In this document: positions 1-5,192 of the stretch, piece after piece
Position numbering within the stretch: the stretch's first letter is position 1
How the letters are laid out: the number at the start of each line of letters is the position of its first letter
Assembly (NCBI GenBank): GCA_044224215.1
Contig: JBGAKX010000205.1
Coordinates: 1-5,925 of the forward strand
DNA length: 5,925 nucleotides
Direction of reading: 5' to 3'
Source: DAOMFM01 sp035429825
GTDB lineage: Bacteria > Acidobacteriota > Blastocatellia > UBA7656 > JADIYM01
The notes under the pieces: generated by a model
The model's input: the letters and a program-made list of their open reading frames with translations, nothing else
Databases searched by the model: none
What the model was told of the DNA's origin: nothing
Translations under genes and position numbers: made by a program

Positions 1-1
1 C

Positions 2-1453
2 TATCCGGCGCTTCAGGACCGCGAGCAGTTGAACCTCATGCGTGGCACGGCAGCCGGGAACGCTCGTGACGCCGCGACGGCGGCCGTGTCGCTGACGCTG
101 GTCTCGAACCGCGATCCCGAGTTGCAGGCGCAGGCCCTGTATCAGCTCGCCATGGCCTACAAGAGGGCGATTCAATACGACCAGTACGAAGCGACCGGCA
201 GCCGTCTGAAATCGCTCTACCCGAAGAGCGACTGGACCGGGAAGTTCCTCGGCGACTACTCGGACTATCTCGAGTCAAAGAACCGGCTCGCCGAGCAGTA
301 CCAGGTCCAGCGCGCGCTCATCGAAGGATTCCCAAAGAACGAGAAGGCCGCCGAGGCGTCCTACGACCTGGCCTGGCTCTCTTACAAGACGAGCGACTAT
401 CGACACGCGGCCGAACTGTTTGCTGAGCACCTGGCGACGTTCAGGACTCCGCAGACGAAGTGGGTCGGCGAAGCGGCGTTCTGGGGCGGGCGCGCGTGGG
501 AGCGGCTCGGCAACGTGCCTCGCGCACTGTTCTTCTATTCGCTCGCGGCCGAGCGGTATCCGTTCGGATACCACGGTCAGATAGCGACGCGCAGGACGGA
601 GCTTCTGAAGCAGCGCGATCCGAACGTTCGGCCCGAACAGCCGGCTGCGGGGAGCCAGCTTGCGAAGGCTCGCGAGAACGCGCTGGCGGTGCAACCGATC
701 GTCGAGACCGCCGACGAACGCGCGACCCCTCGGCTTGTACGCGTGACGGATTTTCAGACAATTGCGCTGTGGGACGTCGCCATGTCGGAGCTCGCCGCGG
801 CTCAGGCGCTCTTCCCGACGTCGCCTCGCGTCGCTCTCGCCGCGGCGAACCTGTTCCAGGCACGCGGTGACAACTACCAGGCCACGCTCGCACTGCGAAA
901 GGGCTACCCCGACGTCTACTCGTACTCCGAAGACCAGATGCCGCGCGAGGCCTGGGAAGTGATGTTCCCGCTGTCGAACTGGGACGCGATCAAGCACCAG
1001 GCCGCCCTCAACAACCTCGACCCGTACGTCGTCTGCGGTCTCATCCGGCAGGAGTCGGTGTTCAATCCCAAGGCGCTGTCACGCGCAAACGCGCGCGGGT
1101 TGATGCAGTTGCTGCCGTCGACGGGCAAGCTTGTCGCGAAGTCGCAGGGCCTCGGCGCGATCAGCCCCGCCGACCTCTACAACCCGACGCTCAACATCAC
1201 GCTCGGCACGTCGTACCTGTCGACCCAGCTGTCCAAGTTCGGCCGCATCGAGCTCGCCGCGGCCGCGTACAACGCGGGCCCTGGCCGCGTCGTGCAGTGG
1301 CAGGCGGCGCGTCCCGTCGAACCGATCGAGGAGTGGGTCGAGAACATCCCGCTCAGCGAGACTCGAGGCTACGTGCAGGGCGTCCTGCGGTACGCCGCGA
1401 ACTATCGCCGCTTCTACGGAAAGGGAGAGCAGCGTGCCGGCGACGCGAAGTAG
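2..1453 (+). CDS. slt: Soluble lytic murein transglycosylase (Slt-type), 5' end outside the window
   Basis: Periplasmic enzyme that cleaves the MurNAc-GlcNAc bond of peptidoglycan to give 1,6-anhydro-muropeptides. The frame is open from the first full codon, so the true start and any signal peptide lie upstream; 483 residues are visible, against about 645 in E. coli Slt70. Numbered from codon 2, residues about 40-195 are helical TPR-like repeats with the Slt-type stretch AFWGGRAWERLG (159-170) followed by YPFGYHGQIA (186-195), matching the superhelical U/L domains. A linker follows, then the C-terminal SLT domain (about 338-465). Family 1 motifs are all present: the catalytic Glu in RQES (residue 351, codon 1052-1054), GLMQLLP (366-372), an N-x3-G-x2-YL segment and AYNAGPG (422-428). 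The domain ends with the usual TRGYVQGVLRYAANYRRFY. The stop overlaps the next gene by 20 bases, implying an operon. The family call is firm; the exact orthologue is less so. Confidence 0.95.
   Translation, partial: YPALQDREQLNLMRGTAAGNARDAATAAVSLTLVSNRDPELQAQALYQLAMAYKRAIQYDQYEATGSRLKSLYPKSDWTGKFLGDYSDYLESKNRLAEQYQVQRALIEGFPKNEKAAEASYDLAWLSYKTSDYRHAAELFAEHLATFRTPQTKWVGEAAFWGGRAWERLGNVPRALFFYSLAAERYPFGYHGQIATRRTELLKQRDPNVRPEQPAAGSQLAKARENALAVQPIVETADERATPRLVRVTDFQTIALWDVAMSELAAAQALFPTSPRVALAAANLFQARGDNYQATLALRKGYPDVYSYSEDQMPREAWEVMFPLSNWDAIKHQAALNNLDPYVVCGLIRQESVFNPKALSRANARGLMQLLPSTGKLVAKSQGLGAISPADLYNPTLNITLGTSYLSTQLSKFGRIELAAAAYNAGPGRVVQWQAARPVEPIEEWVENIPLSETRGYVQGVLRYAANYRRFYGKGEQRAGDAK
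1423..1429 (+). promoter_or_regulatory. Ribosome binding site that sets the GTG start of the PEGA-like/TPR gene
   Basis: GGGAG (1423-1427), within a purine-rich run, lies 6 bases before GTG at 1434. It sits inside the last codons of the transglycosylase gene. This start gives a protein that begins directly with a classic signal peptide, which makes it far more credible than the longer open frame running back to 1131. Confidence 0.75.
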
Positions 1454-2378
1454 CCGCACGATTGGGATCGCGCTTCTCGTCCTGATCCTGGCCGGCGCTG
1501 CGGCCGCGGCACAGCCACCGCGCCGTGCGGCGGTGCTCGTCGTCACGGGCGCCGTGCCCGGTGCGATCGTCGCGATCGATGGCATTCGGTTCGGCCGCAC
1601 CGACGCGAACGGCACGCGTCGTATCGAAACGGCCGGACCAGGCCGTCACAGCGTCCGGATCCGGCAGGTTGGCTTCCGCGACGACGTTCAGCCGGCAGTG
1701 CTCGTCGCCGGTGCGACCGTCAAGATTCGCGCAAAACAGGTGCCTGCGACCGACAAGGCCGAGCTTGCCTTCCTGAACGCGGACAACCTCGCGTTTGACG
1801 GGAAGCACACGGAAGCCGTCGCGCTGTACAAAGACGCGATCGCGGCGCGTAACGGCAAGTATGTTATTGCCCAGATTGGACTTGCACGTTCGCTCCTGGC
1901 TCTCAAGGAGCTCGACGACGCCGCCGAAGCCGTCGCCGCCGTCATCGCCGCCGATCCGGCGAACGCGGAGGCCCGGACGGTCTCGGCGAACATCCTGCGC
2001 GAGCGCGGATTCTATGACGAAGCCGCAGCAGAGTACCGGAAGGCCATTGCGCTCTCGCGGACACGCGTCCCCGAGGCGCATACCGGGCTGGCGATCTCGC
2101 TCGGCGACCAGGGCAGCCTCGCGCCGTCGGCCGCCGAGTTCACGAAGGCGATCGCGCAGAATCTGGACGCCGAGCCGTTGCTGTACCAGCTGCGCGGCAA
2201 CGTGTACGAGCGGCTGCAGCGGCCCGCACAGGCGCTTGCGGACTACATGCGATTTCTCGCGCTCGCACCCACGCATCCGCTCGCGCCGGCTGTGCAGTCG
2301 GTTGTCGAGCGGTTGAAGGCCGAGACAAAGGCGCCCGTGGACGACACGGACGTCAACCCGTACGCGCCAAAGCCGTAG
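1434..2378 (+). CDS. Secreted protein with a PEGA-like domain and TPR repeats
   Basis: The product has 314 residues. The N-terminus is a clear Sec signal peptide: basic residues (R5, R8), a hydrophobic core (about 10-22) and a small-residue cleavage region ending near A26 before Q27, so the mature protein is periplasmic or exported. Residues about 32-102 form a beta-rich PEGA/carboxypeptidase-regulatory-like domain, with V-x-GAVPGAIVAIDG, then FGRTDANG, then GRHSVRIRQVGF, the usual pattern of a surface-layer-like beta sandwich. Residues about 106-281 hold four or five TPR-like helical pairs, for example GKHTEAVALYKDAI, GFYDEAAAEYRKAI and RPAQALADYMRFL. The tail is polar and Pro-rich. The GTG start is chosen from the ribosome site and signal peptide. 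The 20-base overlap with the transglycosylase gene points to co-transcription and perhaps a scaffold role in envelope or peptidoglycan work, but the exact function is unknown. Confidence 0.85.
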   Translation: MPATRSSRTIGIALLVLILAGAAAAAQPPRRAAVLVVTGAVPGAIVAIDGIRFGRTDANGTRRIETAGPGRHSVRIRQVGFRDDVQPAVLVAGATVKIRAKQVPATDKAELAFLNADNLAFDGKHTEAVALYKDAIAARNGKYVIAQIGLARSLLALKELDDAAEAVAAVIAADPANAEARTVSANILRERGFYDEAAAEYRKAIALSRTRVPEAHTGLAISLGDQGSLAPSAAEFTKAIAQNLDAEPLLYQLRGNVYERLQRPAQALADYMRFLALAPTHPLAPAVQSVVERLKAETKAPVDDTDVNPYAPKP

Positions 2379-2385
2379 CGCGTGA

Positions 2386-3411
2386 TCAGACCAGCGCGGC
2401 GTCGTGCAAGTGCACGATGGCGTGAATCCGCCGCAGCTCGTCGACCATGTCGACAAACATGTCGGGCAACAGCGCCTGCGGCCCGTCCGACAGCGCGCGT
2501 TCCGGCTGGGGATGCACCTCGACGATGATCCCGTCCGCGCCGACGGCCACGCCCGCGCGAGCGAGTGGAATGACCTTGTGACGCTTGCCGGTGCCGTGGC
2601 TCGGGTCCACGAGAATCGGCAGGTGGCTGAGCCGCTGGACGGCCGGAACGATCGACAGGTCGAGCGTGTTGCGCGTGTGATCCGCGAACGTCCGCACGCC
2701 GCGCTCGCAGAGGATCACCTCGTAGTTCCCTTCGCTCATGATGTATTCGGCCGCGAGCAGCAGTTCGTCGAGCGTCGCCGACATGCCACGTTTCAGCAGC
2801 ACGGGCTTGCGCGCCTGCCCGGCCGCCTTCAGCAGGCTGAAGTTCTGCATGTTGCGCGCGCCGATCTGCAGCACGTCTGCGTATTCGACGACCATCTCGA
2901 GGTTCGCCGGATCGATCGTCTCGGTCACGATGGCGAGCCCATACCGCTCGCGGACCTCGGCGAGAATCTTCAGGCCCTCGAGCCCGAGCCCCTGGAAGCT
3001 GTACGGCGACGTTCGGGGCTTGAACGCCCCGGCACGAAAGAGCTTTACGCCTGTGCTTGCAACGACTTCGGCGGTTGCGAACGCCTGTTCGCGCGTCTCG
3101 ACCGCGCACGGACCGGCGATGATCGTCAGGTCGCTCCCGCCGATGAGCGTGTCGCCGACGCGAACGACCGTCTTCTCGGGGCGCGCGTCGAGCCCAACCA
3201 GCTTGTACGGCTTCGTCACGCGAATGGCATCGGCAACCCCGGGGAGGTTCTCGAACGGCCCCGGATCGACGGGACCGGCATTCCCAGTGATGCCGATTGC
3301 GGTTCGCCCGGCGCCCGGCAATTCGTGCGGCCTGAATCCGAGGCTCTCGATGATCCGGACGACGGACGCGACCTGTTCGGGGGTCGCGTCCGGCTTCATG
3401 ACGATAAGCAT
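2386..3411 (-). CDS. aroF: 3-deoxy-7-phosphoheptulonate (DAHP) synthase, type I-beta
   Basis: Catalyses the first step of the shikimate pathway: phosphoenolpyruvate plus erythrose 4-phosphate gives DAHP, in the cytosol. The product has 341 residues, the usual length of the class. Residues 1 to about 70 form the ferredoxin-like N-terminal domain, which in Thermotoga maritima carries feedback inhibition by aromatic amino acids; the rest is the KDO8P/DAHP-synthase TIM barrel. Visible motifs are IAGPCAVE (98-105), KPRTSPYSFQG (131-141), QIGARNMQN (182-190), KRGM (207-210), DPSHGTG (269-275) and VEVHP (297-301). The metal ligands fall at Cys102, His272, Glu298 and Asp309, the numbers I recall for the Thermotoga enzyme, so the enzyme should be active. 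ATG at 3411 is preceded by AGGAG (3423-3427) at an 11-base spacing, rather long; Met5 is a less likely start. Its stop lies 7 bases from the convergent TPR gene. Confidence 0.97.
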   Translation of the reverse strand: MLIVMKPDATPEQVASVVRIIESLGFRPHELPGAGRTAIGITGNAGPVDPGPFENLPGVADAIRVTKPYKLVGLDARPEKTVVRVGDTLIGGSDLTIIAGPCAVETREQAFATAEVVASTGVKLFRAGAFKPRTSPYSFQGLGLEGLKILAEVRERYGLAIVTETIDPANLEMVVEYADVLQIGARNMQNFSLLKAAGQARKPVLLKRGMSATLDELLLAAEYIMSEGNYEVILCERGVRTFADHTRNTLDLSIVPAVQRLSHLPILVDPSHGTGKRHKVIPLARAGVAVGADGIIVEVHPQPERALSDGPQALLPDMFVDMVDELRRIHAIVHLHDAALV

Positions 3412-3434
3412 GTCGACGCGTGCTCCTGGGGCAA

Positions 3435-3460
3435 ATGCCGGGGTTGATTGCCGCCGGCAT
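3435..3460. repeat. Inverted repeat ahead of aroF, overlapping its putative -10
   Basis: ATGCCGG (3435-3441) and CCGGCAT (3454-3460) are perfect 7-base inverted arms around a 12-base spacer. The outer arm touches the proposed -10 box, and an RNA starting near 3452 would not contain both arms. A DNA operator for a dimeric regulator is therefore more plausible than an RNA hairpin, unless transcription reads through from the anti-sigma gene. The bound protein, if any, is unknown. Confidence 0.35.
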
Positions 3461-3488
3461 TATGGTGCACTTGTGCGAGAAAGAACAA
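3459..3488 (-). promoter_or_regulatory. Possible sigma-70-type promoter of aroF
   Basis: Reading the minus strand, TTGTTC (3488-3483) and CATAAT (3464-3459) are separated by 18 bases. The -10 matches TATAAT at 5 of 6 positions; the -35 is weak at 3 of 6. Transcription would start near 3452 and leave a leader of about 40 bases. It lies in the only gap between aroF and the sigma/anti-sigma genes, where an independent promoter is expected. Confidence 0.4.
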
Positions 3489-3547
3489 GCGTCCCCTGTG
3501 GAGGCCTCGCGACTGCTGCCCGCGGACGGTGCTCAGTGTGACTTCGT

Positions 3548-3559
3548 CCGGCGCGCCGG
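3548..3559. repeat. Perfect 12-base GC palindrome after the anti-sigma stop
   Basis: CCGGCGCGCCGG reads the same on both strands and begins 5 bases past the anti-sigma stop codon. In RNA it could fold only as a short CCGG/CCGG stem with a CGCG loop, perhaps extended by nearby CGT/ACG pairs with a bulge. No T-run follows, so it is not a standard intrinsic terminator. It might slow polymerase, mark the 3' end of the operon, or be chance in GC-rich DNA. Confidence 0.3.
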
Positions 3560-3564
3560 TGACG

Positions 3565-4350
3565 TCAGCCGATCACGTCGATTCGTTCAAAGCACAGTAC
3601 GACCCGTGTCGGCACCGCCAGACCCGTCGGAGCACGGGACGGGATGAACGATCGCGGCCGGTTCATCGCGACGGCAATCTCGCCGACGAATCGTGCGTCC
3701 CGCGGACCGCTGAGCACTTCGACGATCTGCCCTCTCCCGTCGGGCGCGATCTCGGCAATGAGTATCAGGTTGTCGTCCGCCGAGAAATCGACGTTCTCGG
3801 CGACTCCCGGCAACTCGCTGTCGCGGGCAATCCTCGGCATCGAGTATTCGCCGGGAATCCCGGTCATCCCAAGCACGGTGCCCTGGTCGCGCGTCATCCA
3901 GATCTGGTTCTGCTCATAGTCCGGCACGAACGGCGACAGGCTCATCATCGGCCGCATCGAAGCCAGCAACCCGCCGAACATGCCAAACGACACGAACAGG
4001 GCGATGCTGTAAGCGATCAGCTTGAACTCGAGATCAAAGAAGACCTGGCGTGCGATCGACGCGATACCGCCCGAATAGTGCGGGACGAGCTTGAAGTGAC
4101 GCCGGGTCAGAATCGTCGACACTGGCTCGGATTCCCGGTCCATCGCGACCATCGCGAGGTCGAACAGGTCCGCAGGCGGTGCGGGCGCAGGGATCGCACG
4201 CAGCCCGGCGACGACGGCACGCGTCTCTTCTACGTGCTGCCGGCACGCGGCACAGGTTGCCAGGTGATCCAGCACAGCATCGCGCTGGGCGTCGTCGAGA
4301 CGACGGTCGATGAGTTCCGACGTATGTTTTCGAATCTGGTGACAGATCAT
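3565..4350 (-). CDS. Membrane anti-sigma factor with zinc-binding (ZAS, zf-HC2) domain
   Basis: Predicted to hold the adjacent ECF sigma factor inactive at the inner membrane until a signal arrives. The product has 261 residues. The N-terminal cytoplasmic ZAS domain has Cys3 and His29-x3-Cys33-x2-Cys36; the 26-residue step from Cys3 to His29 equals the Cys11-His37-Cys41-Cys44 pattern of RsrA as I recall it, so zinc binding is likely. A Pro/Ala-rich stretch (54-60) leads to one membrane segment (about 110-131). The outside part (about 132-261) ends in a block with features of a TonB C-terminal fold: DGRGQIVEVLSG (204-215), SFIPSR (234-239), then VPTRVVLCFERIDV (246-259). ATG at 4350 overlaps the sigma stop as ATGA, and GGAG (4358-4361) lies 7 bases upstream, so translation is coupled. 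The anti-sigma role rests on ZAS plus membrane segment plus context; the signal sensed is unknown. Confidence 0.9.
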   Translation of the reverse strand: MICHQIRKHTSELIDRRLDDAQRDAVLDHLATCAACRQHVEETRAVVAGLRAIPAPAPPADLFDLAMVAMDRESEPVSTILTRRHFKLVPHYSGGIASIARQVFFDLEFKLIAYSIALFVSFGMFGGLLASMRPMMSLSPFVPDYEQNQIWMTRDQGTVLGMTGIPGEYSMPRIARDSELPGVAENVDFSADDNLILIAEIAPDGRGQIVEVLSGPRDARFVGEIAVAMNRPRSFIPSRAPTGLAVPTRVVLCFERIDVIG

Positions 4351-5003
4351 GACTGCACTCCACTCCCGAGAAGCCGCTTTCGCAGCTCCTCACGGCCCCG
4401 AGCGATCCGGCTCTTCACCGTACCGACGGGCACGCTGAGGGCAATGGCGATCTCTTCGTAGGGAAGCTCTTCAATGTCCCTGAGGACGATGGCAACCCGG
4501 TAGTCCTGTCGCAGCGTTTCGAGCGCCGCAAGCAGAATCCGCTGGCGTTCGCGGCCAAGCGTATCCTGCTCAGGCGTTCTTCCCGAGGACTCCAGCATGT
4601 CCGCCAGCGTGCCGGTGTGTTCGTTGATCGACGCGTCGAGCGATACGGTCTCGGATCGCCGGCGCCTTCGCCACCACCGGCGATGGTTCGAGACCTGGTT
4701 GACGGTCAACCGGTACAGCCAGGTCTTGATTTCACAGTCGCCGCGGAACGTGCCGATGTAGCGGTACGCCCTCAGAAACGTCTCCTGCGAGATGTCCCGG
4801 GCCTCCTCGGCGTCGCCAAGCAGCCGATAGGCCAGCCCGAATACCAGTCCCTGGTAGTCGAGAACGAGCTGCTCGAACGCCAGCCGGTCGCCAGTCTTCA
4901 GCCGCGCGAGGAACGCCGGGTCGGCCGCCGGACGATCGCTCGCCCCGGCATCAAAGCCGACGTATAGACGCTCTTCGACGATCACTGAGTCGCTGGCTGA
5001 CAT
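4347..5003 (-). CDS. ECF-family (RpoE-like) RNA polymerase sigma factor
   Basis: An alternative sigma factor of 218 residues that directs RNA polymerase to stress promoters. Region 2 spans about 43-112 and includes the typical DAEEARDISQETFLRAY core (64-80) and the FRGDCEIKTWLYRLTVNQ stretch (86-103) used in -10 recognition. Region 4 (about 152-211) contains LPYEEIAIALSVPVGTVKSRIARGREEL, the -35-reading helix-turn-helix. There is no region 3 or 1.1, as expected for ECF members. The roughly 40 residues before region 2 and a very basic linker (HRRWWRRRRR, 107-116) are somewhat unusual. ATG at 5003 follows GAGGTGG (5008-5014), a good ribosome site. The gene runs straight into its anti-sigma gene with a 4-base overlap, and a sigma-E-like promoter lies just upstream, indicating autoregulation. 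The rpoE name is not assigned because ECF groups are many. Confidence 0.95.
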   Translation of the reverse strand: MSASDSVIVEERLYVGFDAGASDRPAADPAFLARLKTGDRLAFEQLVLDYQGLVFGLAYRLLGDAEEARDISQETFLRAYRYIGTFRGDCEIKTWLYRLTVNQVSNHRRWWRRRRRSETVSLDASINEHTGTLADMLESSGRTPEQDTLGRERQRILLAALETLRQDYRVAIVLRDIEELPYEEIAIALSVPVGTVKSRIARGREELRKRLLGSGVQS

Positions 5004-5038
5004 TCGTCCACCTCGCCGTCTAACTCACGTCCCTGTCC

Positions 5039-5066
5039 TTAGACACCCGTCGGCGGCGAAAGTTCC
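5039..5066 (-). promoter_or_regulatory. Sigma-E-type ECF promoter for the sigma/anti-sigma operon
   Basis: Reading the minus strand, GGAACTT (5066-5060) is followed after 16 bases by TCTAA (5043-5039). GGAACTT is the textbook -35 of E. coli sigma-E promoters, and TCTAA is one base from the usual TCTGA -10. The start of transcription would fall near 5033, leaving a leader of about 30 bases with the ribosome site before ATG 5003. Position and direction fit an ECF sigma factor that transcribes its own gene. Confidence 0.75.
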
Positions 5067-5073
5067 CACCCTC

Positions 5074-5100
5074 TTGACAGTCTCTGGAGCCGGGTCTAAT
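5074..5100 (+). promoter_or_regulatory. Sigma-70-like promoter for the rightward TPR gene
   Basis: TTGACA (5074-5079), a perfect -35, and TCTAAT (5095-5100), 5 of 6 to TATAAT, are separated by 15 bases, shorter than the usual 17. Transcription would begin near 5107, giving a leader of about 86 bases to GTG 5193. The box lies only 7 bases from the start of the opposing sigma-E-type promoter, so the two polymerases would compete for the same DNA. Confidence 0.55.
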
Positions 5101-5175
5101 GTCGGACGTTCTTTTCGGATGGAGGCGTCCGTCCGTAACGGCAGTATAGCAAAGCGGGTCGCGTCGTGCGTCCGC

Positions 5176-5185
5176 GGGGAGAGAG
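5176..5185 (+). promoter_or_regulatory. Ribosome binding site for the GTG start at 5193
   Basis: The purine run GGGGAGAGAG ends 7 bases before GTG at 5193. No ATG in this frame lies between the purine run and the coding region proper, and the GTG gives a sensible short basic N-terminus ahead of the membrane segment. Confidence 0.65.
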
Positions 5186-5192
5186 TTCTTTC

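Noticed and set aside
1131..1433. Upstream extension of the PEGA-like/TPR frame
   Set aside because: It lies inside the catalytic domain of the transglycosylase in another frame, reads as Arg/Ser-rich low-complexity protein, and would bury the signal peptide.
1353..2456. 367-codon minus-strand frame opposite the PEGA-like/TPR gene
   Set aside because: It covers parts of three real genes and has shadow-type composition, whereas the plus-strand product has a signal peptide, a beta domain and TPRs.
2404..3447. 347-codon open frame on the plus strand opposite aroF
   Set aside because: aroF has every catalytic motif and metal ligand on the other strand. The antisense product is rich in Arg, Asp and His with no recognisable domain, typical of the shadow of a high-GC gene.
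3548..3559. Intrinsic terminator of the sigma operon
   Set aside because: The palindrome is short and has no T-run on the minus strand, so I list it only as a repeat.
3448..4461. 337-codon open frame on the plus strand across the anti-sigma gene
   Set aside because: The opposite strand encodes a clear ZAS/membrane protein coupled to the sigma gene. The antisense product lacks domains and also crosses the sigma/anti-sigma junction.
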